This document shows, in pieces, positions 17,569 through 25,353 of a stretch of DNA of 56,151 bases; within the stretch, counting starts at the first letter, position 1; the number at the start of each line of letters is the position of its first letter. The translations under genes and the position numbers were made by a program. This DNA is from CAYMCQ01 sp964389025 (lineage in GTDB: Bacteria > Verrucomicrobiota > Verrucomicrobiia > Limisphaerales > CAYMCQ01). The notes beneath the pieces were generated by a model, which made no database searches, was not told where the DNA came from, and saw only the letters and a program-made list of their open reading frames with translations. The stretch covers positions 1-56,151 of the forward strand of contig CAYMCQ010000020.1 in assembly GCA_964389025.1 (NCBI GenBank), written 5' to 3'.

Positions 17569-17654
17569 GCCAGCGAAGCTTCGGCTCTTGATTATTCTCT
17601 TTCGTAATCAGACGAAGAATTGCTCCGCAGCCTGTCTCCAGTCAGGCATTGTCG

Positions 17655-17981
17655 TCATCTGTAAAAAATCATTCCGCGAACGCATGACTGGATAACCCAA
17701 CCGAACGCAGCAATGACCGCTGACATGAACAAAGCAGTTCCATACTTCTGGCGCATGGCTTCGTCCAAGACAATGAAGGAGTAGTGCATCATCCAAGCGC
17801 CAAGGGTGACAATAAACGAAAGAACGAATCCCCTCACCGACCATACACGGAGAGGTTCGGAAAGGACTGCTATGCTAAGAAAGCACAGAACTGCCGTAAA
17901 ACTACAACCCCATGAAATGCGATATGCCCACCGGCTTGTGTCCCTGCGCAAAGCTTGGATCTTTCGATGTGACATACGCAT
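17655..17981 (-). CDS. Small three-TM membrane protein, unknown
   Basis: A 108-residue basic, hydrophobic protein with TM segments at about 25-42, 50-70 and 83-102. The N-terminus is cationic (MRMSHRKIQALRRDTSRW), implying a cytoplasmic N-terminus. I recognise no motif. An ATG six bases downstream is equally possible. It stands alone between larA and a repeat. It reads like a genuine membrane protein, but function cannot be assigned. Confidence 0.5.
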   Translation of the reverse strand: MRMSHRKIQALRRDTSRWAYRISWGCSFTAVLCFLSIAVLSEPLRVWSVRGFVLSFIVTLGAWMMHYSFIVLDEAMRQKYGTALFMSAVIAAFGWVIQSCVRGMIFYR

Positions 17982-18120
17982 TAGTCGCTTAACAGATAAT
18001 GTGCTTGCACAACCCGCAGCTTATCCTTGTTCACGGTTTGGACGGTATTTGCTTCTTTGCCGGTTGTCCATCGGTTTTGCTTCGTCGCTTCGCCCTCCGG
18101 GACTAAACGAGATGCCGCCA

Positions 18121-18210
18121 GGTTTTGGACTGCGCCAGCCCTCTGGCGCTTTCGAGATCCGTCGCGTCCAAGAGCGGCAGAGGACTGCCGCAGTCCAAGA
18201 CGCTGTCGCG
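18121..18210. repeat. 90-bp double-hairpin repeat, copy 1
   Basis: Begins ggttttggactgcgccag and ends cagtccaagacgctgtcgcg, closely matching 34916-35009. Left hairpin 18132-18149 is GCGCCAG-CCCT-CTGGCGC; right hairpin 18174-18191 is GCGGCAG-AGGA-CTGCCGC. The left stem differs from copy 2 by a compensated exchange. The rest of 17982-18238 shows nothing gene-like. Confidence 0.8.
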
Positions 18211-18238
18211 TTGAAGAAACTTCCATTGGAGAACTGCT

Positions 18239-18556
18239 CTAACGCTTTTCAAGCGGGCGGATTTCTCCGGTGACTTCAGTGACGACGGGATAGCCTTCGA
18301 GTTCGCGCGGAATCAAGCGTTCAATCTTAAGGTCTTTCTTTCTGAGCATCACTTTGAGGCACTTCGTTTTTCCATCGGCCATGAGGCCAACGTAAACGCC
18401 GACGACTCCGGGAATCGCGAGCAGTTGTTTATCGTTGTCGGCAAGGACGGCATTGATGTCGCGCTTGGGCGAAGAAGAATTTTTCATTTCGTTTTGGCAA
18501 CCGCAGGCGAGCGCCACCGAAACAAGTAGGAGACGAGGTAACGAGACTCTAATCAA
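18239..18556 (-). CDS. Small lipoprotein with protease-prodomain-like fold
   Basis: A 105-residue predicted lipoprotein if translation starts at the TTG at 18556: MIRVSLPRLLLVSVALACGC carries the lipobox LACGC. The mature part contains LAIPGVVGVYVGLMADGKT and LKVMLRKKDLKIERLIPREL, a pattern also present in the N-terminal part of the protease encoded just upstream (EILGTAVGLNGAGDVALVVY). Part of the signal peptide (VSLPRLLL) is encoded by the arm of an inverted repeat. An ATG 60 bases further in would remove the signal. Function is unknown. Confidence 0.55.
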   Translation of the reverse strand: MIRVSLPRLLLVSVALACGCQNEMKNSSSPKRDINAVLADNDKQLLAIPGVVGVYVGLMADGKTKCLKVMLRKKDLKIERLIPRELEGYPVVTEVTGEIRPLEKR

Positions 18557-18603
18557 TTGTGGATCGAGAATTTTGAAGTGAGTCTCCTTACGTCGTCTCC
18601 TAC
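18526..18603. repeat. Inverted repeat overlapping a signal-peptide coding region
   Basis: Arms 18526-18549 and 18580-18603, complementary at 22 of 24 bases, with a 30-base loop. The word is acgaggtaacgagactc, shared with the element at 25298-25353. The left arm lies inside the lipoprotein gene; the right arm lies between it and the protease gene. Confidence 0.8.
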
Positions 18604-18617
18604 AAAGGAATTTCAAT

Positions 18618-19736
18618 TCAATTCCCGACCATCGTCGCAGTTCCACCGAGCTTGCTGCCGATGAATTGCAAAACCTGGCCAATGGGATTCGCGATCGCGC
18701 TGGTGCTGCTGCCGGCGTAGAGCAGGCCGACGGCGCGCGGATTCGTGGTCACGTCCTGGACCATCAGTGAGCCGGAATCGCCGCTGTTGAGGAAGCCGCT
18801 GCCGTTGTTCGCGATCACGATCTGGCCTGTGAAAACCTTGGTGAAAGCCGCACCGCCAGCGCATTCGTTGTCGTAGGCGACGCTGATGGTCGCGTTGAGG
18901 CCGGAAACTCTGCTGCGGGTGAGGCCGGTGGTGCGACCGCTCTTTTTCACCGCTTGATTGAGCGATGCGCCGACAGTCTGGGAAGAAATCGTTCCGATCT
19001 GCAATATTGCGCCGGTGGAACTGACCATGCCGGGAATGACTTGAGCGATCGCAGCATCCACGTTCGAACCGGGCAGCGAACTGATTTTGACGAGCGTCGC
19101 CACGTTCTGCGCGTTGTTCGCGTTGCAACCCACATCAATCAAGCCGGGTTGGATGACGTTGTCGCCGGTCTGCGCTGTAATTCCATTTCCGCCGTTGACG
19201 ATGTCGGATTCCAAAACGTGGTAGTTGCTCAAGATGTATTGGACGCCGTTGACTTGGACGAGCGAGCCGAGAGTGCCGCCGCAGCAGTAGCCGTTCGCAA
19301 GGTCAGTGCGCCAGCCGCCGGAAGTGCCGAGTTGGATGGGCGCGGTCTGTTTCGCCTTATGACTCACCCCGCCGCCCGGCTTGCCTTTGTAGGCGGTAAA
19401 TTTTTCGGTCAATTCAACTTTCACGGCAGCGCCGCGCAACTGTGGCGGCAAAGCGCGAACGACCTCGGACGCGCCCTTGCTGTCCTTGTCCACATAAACC
19501 ACCAGTGCCACGTCGCCGGCGCCGTTCAACCCCACAGCCGTGCCAAGAATTTCTGGCTCGCGCATCAATTCAGTCGTCACTGCGCTTTGGATGGCGACGA
19601 CGTTTTTCACGGCGGCGTGGCTCAAATCCAGAACGCCTTCGGGCGGATTCGCCCAGGTGAAAGTTGAAAAGACAGTGGCACAAACGACTGCGCCAAAGCG
19701 CAAAAGCCGGTGGAAAATTGAATTGGGATTTTTCAT
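18618..19736 (-). CDS. Secreted trypsin-like serine protease
   Basis: Exported protein of 372 residues. The start at 19736 gives a signal peptide ending at TWA-NP. An N-terminal prodomain-like region (about 35-115, with ILGTAVGLNGAGDVALVVYV) precedes a chymotrypsin-fold domain with H173 (ILSNYHVLE), D227 (SNVDAAIAQV) and S321 (NSGDSGSLM), a complete triad. C151/C152 and C204/C292 may form disulfides. The domain resembles the NAL1-like/S1-like bacterial proteases. It lies upstream of the lipoprotein sharing the prodomain motif, suggesting the two act together. Confidence 0.8.
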   Translation of the reverse strand: MKNPNSIFHRLLRFGAVVCATVFSTFTWANPPEGVLDLSHAAVKNVVAIQSAVTTELMREPEILGTAVGLNGAGDVALVVYVDKDSKGASEVVRALPPQLRGAAVKVELTEKFTAYKGKPGGGVSHKAKQTAPIQLGTSGGWRTDLANGYCCGGTLGSLVQVNGVQYILSNYHVLESDIVNGGNGITAQTGDNVIQPGLIDVGCNANNAQNVATLVKISSLPGSNVDAAIAQVIPGMVSSTGAILQIGTISSQTVGASLNQAVKKSGRTTGLTRSRVSGLNATISVAYDNECAGGAAFTKVFTGQIVIANNGSGFLNSGDSGSLMVQDVTTNPRAVGLLYAGSSTSAIANPIGQVLQFIGSKLGGTATMVGN

Positions 19737-19869
19737 AAGGTTCATTGTATATGTCATTTTGCCGTGGAAGTCAAAGCGCATTCTGACATTCCTTCCCCGG
19801 TTGGGACCCCGGGATTTTCCTGACAGACTGCCGCCACCGTGGCCGGCGCGGCCGCGGTCAATTCCGCTT

Positions 19870-20358
19870 TCACTCGTAGCTGATCGCCAGGATTTCCAAC
19901 TCTTTTTCGCCAGACGGAAACTTAAAGCGCACGCGCTCGCTGAGTTTGCGATTGAGCAACGCCTTCGCGATCGGAGAAACCCAGCTCACCCAATCGCGGT
20001 CAATGTCCGTTTCATCCACGCCGACGATGCGGTAACGAGTTTCGTCGCCGCCCGGCTCACGAACAGTGACAGTCGCGCCGAAGAGAACTTGATCGCGCTG
20101 TTCCGTCGCGGGCGGCGGAACCACAACAGCAGAGCGCAAACTGTTCTCAAGCTGGAGAATCTGCTGGTCAATCGCCGCAAGCTTCGTTTTGTCTTCGGCG
20201 AGCTGCGATCGGGATTTAATCAAAGCGCGGAGTTCCCCGCGTAACTGCCGCTCGCCTGCAAGAGTGATGTAGTTCTTCGCACCCGGCGGCAATGTGGACG
20301 GCTTGCGGACGACAGGAATTTCCGCCGAATCATCTTCGCGGGTGAACGCCTTGCTCAT
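19870..20358 (-). CDS. GreA/GreB-family transcription elongation factor
   Basis: A 162-residue factor with an N-terminal coiled coil (about 28-80) and a C-terminal FKBP-like domain (about 85-160: GATVTVREPGGDETRYRIVG, DWVSWVSPIAKALLNRKL, ELEILAISYE). It is GreB-like in length. The coiled-coil tip normally carries acidic Asp/Glu that coordinate the catalytic metal; here the tip reads RALIKSRSQLAEDKTKLAA, so acidic residues are shifted and cleavage stimulation is not certain. It would act at RNA polymerase's secondary channel. Monocistronic by spacing. Confidence 0.85.
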   Translation of the reverse strand: MSKAFTREDDSAEIPVVRKPSTLPPGAKNYITLAGERQLRGELRALIKSRSQLAEDKTKLAAIDQQILQLENSLRSAVVVPPPATEQRDQVLFGATVTVREPGGDETRYRIVGVDETDIDRDWVSWVSPIAKALLNRKLSERVRFKFPSGEKELEILAISYE

Positions 20359-20450
20359 GTTTGAAAAATATCACCGATGGACTCGCATTAAAAGTTTTCA
20401 CGGAAAGCATCTGAGCTTGAAATTTCCTGCCGCGCGTGTGTTCTGTGCGT

Positions 20451-21665
20451 GTGCTGAGAACCATTCGACGGGCAGAATACTTTGAGCTGATCGCGCTCTT
20501 TTTCATCCAAGGAGCGGCGCTGGGAATGTGGTTTGTGCCGTTGAGCACGGTGCTCGATGCGCACGGGCTGCACGCGATCAAGCCATTTGCGTTCGCAGCG
20601 TCCGCACTGGCGGCGTTTGTTTCACCGCTGATTTTTGGCGCGATGGCCGACCGGCATGCATCGCCCGTGAAAGTGTTGCGCGGACTGGCGCTCGCCACTG
20701 CTGTCGCGATGACGCTTGCAAGCACGGCAATCAAGCTTGGTTGGAACCCGTGGCTGGTGCTCGCAATCATCCAACTGCATGCGCTCTGCTCATCGCCGAC
20801 ATGGAGCATTGCTTCGACAATTGTTTTTGCGCGGCTGTCGGATTCGCAAAAGGAATTCGGGCCTATCCGCGCGATGGCGACACTCGGCTGGATGGCGGGT
20901 TGCTGGGTTGTGAGTTTGTTGAATGCGGATGCGACTGCATGGGCGGGATATAGCGGCGCAATCGCATGGCTGCTGGTCTGCGTGTTCACATTTTTCCTGC
21001 CGGCGACGGAAACGCCCAAAACTGTTCAGCAACACACATGGCAACAGCACCTCGGCTGGGACGCGCTCGCGCTGCTGCGCAATCGCGATCACCGCGTGGT
21101 GTTCACCACTGTGGCGCTGTTCGCCATTCCAATCTCCGCTTTTTATCCCTATACACCGCCGCACCTGCGCGAACTCGGCCTGCAACACACCAGCGCATGG
21201 ATGACCTTCGGGCAGGTGACGGAAATCATCGCCATGTTTATGCTGGGCGGACTGCTGCTGCGCTGGCGGTTGAAATGGATTTTCGCCGCCGGCCTCAGCT
21301 TCGGCGTGGTGCGGTTCGCGTTGAGCGCCATCAACGGCCAAGCCTGGCTGCTGGCGGGTGTGGTGTTGCACGGATGCTCCTTCACGCTCGTGTTCATCAC
21401 GGCGCAAATCTACCTCGACCAGCGCGTGGACGCCGCATGGCGTGCGCGGGCGCAGGCATTGATGTCCCTGATGGGCGGCGGAGTGGGCAATCTCATCGGT
21501 TACCTGGGAACGGGTTGGTGGTTCGCGGCGACGACGGAAAACAATGTCACGCGCTGGCCGGTTTTCTGGAGCGGACTGGCTGTGGCGGTGGCGGTGGTGC
21601 TGGTTTATTTTTTGGCGGCGTATCGGGGAAGAGGATCTCAACACGCGGGATTTAGACAGGATTAA
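20451..21665 (+). CDS. MFS transporter, nucleoside:H+ symporter-like
   Basis: A 12-TM major facilitator of about 404 residues. The start is ambiguous among GTGs at 20436, 20445 and 20451; the last gives MLRTIRRAEYFELIALFFIQ, which fits the family's usual short N-terminus. The TM1 motif FFIQGAALGMWFVPLSTVL and loop 2-3 motif GAMADRHASPVKVL resemble the NupG/nucleoside:H+ symporter group. The substrate is uncertain. The last codons (AGFRQD) and stop lie at the edge of the word-repeat at 21655, so the natural C-terminus may have been altered by its arrival. Confidence 0.8.
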   Translation: MLRTIRRAEYFELIALFFIQGAALGMWFVPLSTVLDAHGLHAIKPFAFAASALAAFVSPLIFGAMADRHASPVKVLRGLALATAVAMTLASTAIKLGWNPWLVLAIIQLHALCSSPTWSIASTIVFARLSDSQKEFGPIRAMATLGWMAGCWVVSLLNADATAWAGYSGAIAWLLVCVFTFFLPATETPKTVQQHTWQQHLGWDALALLRNRDHRVVFTTVALFAIPISAFYPYTPPHLRELGLQHTSAWMTFGQVTEIIAMFMLGGLLLRWRLKWIFAAGLSFGVVRFALSAINGQAWLLAGVVLHGCSFTLVFITAQIYLDQRVDAAWRARAQALMSLMGGGVGNLIGYLGTGWWFAATTENNVTRWPVFWSGLAVAVAVVLVYFLAAYRGRGSQHAGFRQD

Positions 21666-21737
21666 CAGGATGGACAGGACTTTTTTCTAGTCGGCGATCG
21701 CGCTTTAATTCATCCTGTAATTCCTGTTCATCCTGTC
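21655..21737. repeat. Word-repeat hairpin left of the GxxExxY gene
   Basis: Left arm 21655-21680 is made of three copies of the word gacagga(t) in tandem; the right arm 21711-21737 is its complement with a few changes. The MFS stop codon lies in the left arm and the GxxExxY stop lies at the end of the right arm. Loop of about 30 bases. A matching element is at 22135-22210. Confidence 0.85.
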
Positions 21738-22128
21738 AGCCTTCTGGAGTTTGTTTCGGACGATAAGTCCGGTGCTTGCGTTTGAATTCCAACTTTTCCG
21801 CGCCAAAGTTCAGCAACAACCCAATCTCAATGCCGGTCGCGGTGAGATAATTCACCAGTTGCACCTCGTGAGCGGGAGCCAGCGCTTGCACGGCCTTGTT
21901 TTCGACCATGACCGCTCCCTCCACCAGCATGTCCGCAGTAAAGTCACCAACCACGGTTCCGTCATAGGTGACTTGAATCGACTTTTCGCATTCGAAGCGC
22001 AGCCCGGCTTTCTTAAGCTCATGCGCCAGCGCCTTTTGATAAACCGATTCCAAGAAACCCGGCCCAAGCGTTCGATGCACCTTCATCGCACAACCGATGA
22101 TTGTTTCCGTGAGTTTTTTGTGTTCCAT
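21736..22128 (-). CDS. GxxExxY protein (PD-(D/E)XK-like)
   Basis: A 130-residue protein of the GxxExxY family, which belongs to a PD-(D/E)XK nuclease-like superfamily; its activity is unproven. The signature is G24-F-L-E27-S-V-Y30, preceded by IGCAMKVHRTLGPG. The nuclease-like residues are D66 (DFTADMLVE) and E76-N-K78 (MVENKA), followed by QLVNYLTATGIEIGLLLNFG. It is bounded on both sides by word-repeat hairpins that touch the stop codon and begin six bases before the ATG. That arrangement looks like a small cassette between two convergent housekeeping genes. Confidence 0.9.
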   Translation of the reverse strand: MEHKKLTETIIGCAMKVHRTLGPGFLESVYQKALAHELKKAGLRFECEKSIQVTYDGTVVGDFTADMLVEGAVMVENKAVQALAPAHEVQLVNYLTATGIEIGLLLNFGAEKLEFKRKHRTYRPKQTPEG

Positions 22129-22134
22129 ATTTTT

Positions 22135-22210
22135 GACAGGATGAGCAGGATTTACAGGATTTCAAAAACAGGGCTCATTTCTTTGTCCTGTGCATCTTGT
22201 TAATCCTGTC
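22135..22210. repeat. Word-repeat hairpin right of the GxxExxY gene
   Basis: Left arm 22135-22161 (gacaggatgagcaggatt and on), right arm 22184-22210, complementary with a few mismatches and a loop of about 22 bases. It uses the same word as the left-hand element. The right arm ends 4 bases before the purB stop codon. Confidence 0.85.
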
Positions 22211-22214
22211 AAAA

Positions 22215-23549
22215 TCAAAGCCCCAGTTTTTTGAACCGATTCTTCACCTCTTTGAAGTGAAAATCCAATGAACACAACTTTTCCAATTCTCCCGTTTTGA
22301 AATGTTTCGAGACGGCGCGGTCGGATTTTAATTGTTCGACAAAGTCAGCATCATCGCGGCCGGCGTGTTTTGTTTCCCAGGTTTTCATCGCGTTGCGCTG
22401 GACGAGGTCGTAGGCCTGTTCGCGCGTTAGACCTTTTTTGATCAACGCGAGCAAGACGGTCTGCGAATTCCACATGCCGAGCGAGAGGCCGAGGTTCTTC
22501 TTCATGTTCGCGGGATAGACCACGATGCCGTCCATCAGGCGCGTGAGCAGGCCGAGCATGTAATCAAGCAGCGTGCAGGAGTCGGGGAAAATAATTCTTT
22601 CAACCGAACTGTGGCTGATGTCGCGCTCGTGCCAGAGGGCGACGTTTTCCAGCGCGGCCACAGCGTTGCCGCGCAGCACGCGGGCGAGGCCGGTGAGGCG
22701 TTCCCAGGTGATGGGATTGCGCTTGTGCGGCATGGCGCTGCTGCCTTTCTGGCCCTTGGTGAACGGCTCTTCGGCTTCGAGAACTTCCGTGCGCTGGAGA
22801 TGGCGGAACTCGACGGCCCAACGCTCGATGCTCGCGCCGACGAGGGCGAGCGTGGTCATGAACTCGGCATGGATGTCGCGTTGGATGACTTGTGTCGCGA
22901 TGGGCGCGGGGCGAAGGCCGAGTTCTTTGCAGACGTAAGCTTCAACGCGTGTCGAAAGATGCGCGCTTGTGCCGACTGCACCGCTTAATTTGCCTACGGC
23001 CACCTTAACTCTCGTCTCCCATAATCTCGTGTAGGCCCTATAAAATTCATTGAACATGAGCGCGAGCTTCAGGCCAAACGTAGTCGGTTCAGCGTGGATG
23101 CCGTGGCTTCTGCCAATGCATGGCGTGAACTTGTGTTCCTTTGCGCGGCGGGCGATGACAGGTAGCAGTTTCTTCACGTCATCAATCAGAAAATTCGCGC
23201 TGTTCCTCATTTGCACCGCAAACGCTGTGTCCACCACATCACTGCTCGTCAGGCCGAAGTGGAACCAGCGGCTGGCACGGTGATTGATTTTTTCCGTGAC
23301 GGCTGTGGTGAAGGCGATGACGTCGTGGTTGAGCGTTTTCTCCAGTTCCTTTTGCCGTTCGACGAGCCATTTCAAATCGGCGAAACATTTTTTCGCGCCG
23401 GACTTGATTTTCGCGAAGTCGGCGCGCGGCACGACACCTTCCTTCACGAGCGCTTCGCTGGCGAGCAGTTCGATCTGCAGCCAGATGCGGAGTTTGTTTT
23501 CGTCCGACCAAATCGAACGCATTTCAGGCCGCGAATACCGTTGAATCAT
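22215..23549 (-). CDS. purB: Adenylosuccinate lyase
   Basis: PurB, 444 residues, catalyses two fumarate-releasing steps of purine synthesis. The superfamily signature GSSAMPHKRNP is present near residue 275, with flexible-loop Ser; SHGIHAEPTTFGLKL near 145 contains the catalytic His region, and LTSSDVVDTAFAVQ near 100 is typical. Length is as in the shorter bacterial/archaeal enzymes. It begins with MIQRYSRPEMRSIW. No other pur gene is adjacent. The 3' end abuts the GxxExxY cassette. Confidence 0.95.
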   Translation of the reverse strand: MIQRYSRPEMRSIWSDENKLRIWLQIELLASEALVKEGVVPRADFAKIKSGAKKCFADLKWLVERQKELEKTLNHDVIAFTTAVTEKINHRASRWFHFGLTSSDVVDTAFAVQMRNSANFLIDDVKKLLPVIARRAKEHKFTPCIGRSHGIHAEPTTFGLKLALMFNEFYRAYTRLWETRVKVAVGKLSGAVGTSAHLSTRVEAYVCKELGLRPAPIATQVIQRDIHAEFMTTLALVGASIERWAVEFRHLQRTEVLEAEEPFTKGQKGSSAMPHKRNPITWERLTGLARVLRGNAVAALENVALWHERDISHSSVERIIFPDSCTLLDYMLGLLTRLMDGIVVYPANMKKNLGLSLGMWNSQTVLLALIKKGLTREQAYDLVQRNAMKTWETKHAGRDDADFVEQLKSDRAVSKHFKTGELEKLCSLDFHFKEVKNRFKKLGL

Positions 23550-23568
23550 GGCGGAACTTTAGCCGAGC

Positions 23569-23640
23569 CGTTAAAACGTTAAAGTGTTAAAACGTGCGAA
23601 GATACCCGCTGTATTTGAAAACGCAGCAACGTCTTAACCC
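23569..23640. repeat. Decayed word-repeat (ttaaaacgt) inverted element
   Basis: Four near-copies of the word gttaaaac run from 23569 to 23595, immediately upstream of purB. A diverged complementary arm lies at about 23617-23640 (acgtcttaaccc). The pairing is imperfect, so it may be an old copy of the same architectural class as the other word-repeat elements. Confidence 0.5.
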
Positions 23641-23641
23641 A

Positions 23642-24091
23642 TCAGCCTGCCGTTACAGACGCATCCTCCCCTGAAACGAGATGCTCCCTGGCTTTCAGCG
23701 CCCGCTCAATCGCAGCTTTTTCCCGTTCCAGACACTCTGGACAGACACCATGTGTTGTCGGGGTATCAAAGCCTCGTTCAAGGAACTTTTCTATCGTCAT
23801 CCATTCATCTTTGAAATGAATGTGGTGGCACCAACCGCAAACGCGCGCGAAACCTTCCAAGTAACGCACATGGCGAATCAGCCGCCGCGTCGCGCCAGTG
23901 ACCAAAAACCAGACTGCCAGCGCAAACAACATTTCCAGCGCGGACTTATGAAAATCCGCGATGGGATGATCTGCGGGAAAGATCAATAAAGTCAGCCCGA
24001 GCCACTCATTCACCCAGGAGAGGGCGATAACCGCCAGGAAACCGACGCTTTGAACAATGAACAGCCTCGAGACGGGTGTTTCTTTTTTCAT
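23642..24091 (-). CDS. Two-TM membrane protein with a C-terminal zinc-ribbon-like module
   Basis: A 149-residue protein; the start at 24091 (MKKETPVSRLF) is preferred to 24157. TM segments lie at about 10-37 and 47-70. The C-terminal part reads VCGWCHHIHFKDEWMTIEKF and then THGVCPECLERE, giving two CxxC pairs about 33 residues apart with conserved W and HG. The same layout (CxxCKKIRDD, YW, SHGxCPxC) is found at the ends of bacterial PAS sensors and response regulators. Here it is attached to a membrane anchor alone. A signalling role is inferred. Confidence 0.65.
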   Translation of the reverse strand: MKKETPVSRLFIVQSVGFLAVIALSWVNEWLGLTLLIFPADHPIADFHKSALEMLFALAVWFLVTGATRRLIRHVRYLEGFARVCGWCHHIHFKDEWMTIEKFLERGFDTPTTHGVCPECLEREKAAIERALKAREHLVSGEDASVTAG

Positions 24092-24218
24092 GGAGAATGT
24101 TCTGCGCATACAGTGTGCCGAGGGGTCGTTTCGAGGGCGAGAAAAGGGAGTGAACAAACGCGAACTTCAGCGCCCATTTTCTTTTTACACGACTTCCAAT
24201 CTCTCGCTCTTGCTCAAC

Positions 24219-24286
24219 GGGTGAACACCCTACACGAAACAGGGAGAATGCCCTAGGCGAAACAGGTGAACACCTTGGACGAAAAA
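24219..24286. repeat. Three tandem 22-23 bp repeats with palindromic cores
   Basis: Units start at 24219, 24242 and 24265. Each has a core of the GGGTG-AA-CACCC type (second unit GGGagaatgCCC, third AGGTG-AA-CACCT) followed by a spacer ending cgaaa. The period of about two helical turns would place the cores on one face of DNA. It lies about 130 bases upstream of the zinc-ribbon gene start, on its promoter side. Confidence 0.65.
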
Positions 24287-24354
24287 AGTCGCGAGCAAAA
24301 GCAGGAATTATTTTCCGGTGAGTTCAGTCCGCAAATGAGACAGAGGTGGGCCGG

Positions 24355-25227
24355 CTAACGTTTGACCATCTTCTTGCGCGCAGATTCGAGGATTTTGCGC
24401 TCGCGCTCGGTGAGGCTTTGGATTCCGTGGGCGGAAATCTTGTCGAGAATCGGGTCAACCTCGCGGCTGATGAATTCTTCCGGGGGCAGGTCGTCGGTTT
24501 CGGCGCGCGGCGGTTGTCCGAAACTTTTTTTGACGGAGGCAGCTTTCACGAGTTCGCGTTTGCGATGGCGGTCCTGGAACGGGTGCCAATTCGTTCGCGG
24601 CGCGTAGAGTTGCCAGCGGATGAAGGCGACGCCGGTGAGCAATCCGCCAAGATGCGCAGCGTGGGCGATGCCGGGATCGGAAGGGACAATCGTGAAGAAA
24701 AGCGCGATAACAATTGAAACGACCAGCAGATAAACCGCGCGAACGGGCAGGAAGAACCAGAGCAAGACTTGCGCGCGAGGTTCGATCATCGTGAACGCAG
24801 CGAACACGCCGCAGACTCCCGCCGAGGCTCCAAGGACAGGCCCGCCAAAGTGATTCGGAAAAATCAAACCTAATGCTGCTTGCAAGAAACCGCCGATGAG
24901 GCCGCCTGCAAAATAAATTTTCAGGAAATTTTTCCCGCCAAGACGGCTCTCGATGAACCGGCCAAAAAACCAGATGCCAAGCAGATTGCAAAACAGGTGC
25001 AGCAAGCCGCCGTGCATGAATTGAAACGTGAGCAACTGCCAGATGTGGCCTTGCTTCAAACCATCGGCACTCAACATTAAATAACGATCTGCGTGCGAAT
25101 GAATGTAAGCGTAATCAACTTGTTGCAGCACGAACGCGGCGACGATGACGATCATCACGACGATGCTGGCTGACAGGCGTGGCCGGTTCCAGTCGTCGCG
25201 CATGTAATGTCGGTCAGCAAGTCCCAT
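24355..25227 (-). CDS. Rhomboid intramembrane serine protease
   Basis: A 290-residue rhomboid. The catalytic Ser is S136 in GASAGVCG and the catalytic His H192 in HAAHLGGLLTG; H72/H77 and N81 (MHGGLLHLFCNLLGIWFFG) are in the usual TM2 positions. Six TM segments cover about 20-205. A cytoplasmic tail ends IQSLTERERKILESARKKM, a short conserved tail I have seen on other bacterial rhomboids. It cleaves TM substrates in the inner membrane; the substrate is unknown. Confidence 0.92.
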   Translation of the reverse strand: MGLADRHYMRDDWNRPRLSASIVVMIVIVAAFVLQQVDYAYIHSHADRYLMLSADGLKQGHIWQLLTFQFMHGGLLHLFCNLLGIWFFGRFIESRLGGKNFLKIYFAGGLIGGFLQAALGLIFPNHFGGPVLGASAGVCGVFAAFTMIEPRAQVLLWFFLPVRAVYLLVVSIVIALFFTIVPSDPGIAHAAHLGGLLTGVAFIRWQLYAPRTNWHPFQDRHRKRELVKAASVKKSFGQPPRAETDDLPPEEFISREVDPILDKISAHGIQSLTERERKILESARKKMVKR

Positions 25228-25297
25228 AATTGCACAAAGCTATTCGCTCCGGCGCGCAGTTTCAACGGGCAATTTGCCCGCAAAGTTTCGCAGTAAT

Positions 25298-25353
25298 CGA
25301 GGTAACGAGGCTCAAGCTTTCGAAACAAAAACAATCAGAGCCTTGTTACCTCG
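25298..25353. repeat. Inverted repeat, gaggtaacgag word, overlapping the apbE 3' end
   Basis: Arms cgaggtaacgaggctc at 25298-25313 and its complement at 25338-25353, 15 of 16 bases paired. The word is shared with the element at 18526. The right arm encodes the last residues of ApbE (EVTRL) and its stop codon. It probably also acts as a terminator. Confidence 0.8.

Noticed and set aside
24219..24286. Possible CRISPR-like array
   Set aside because: Repeats are contiguous and imperfect with no spacers, and no cas gene is nearby.
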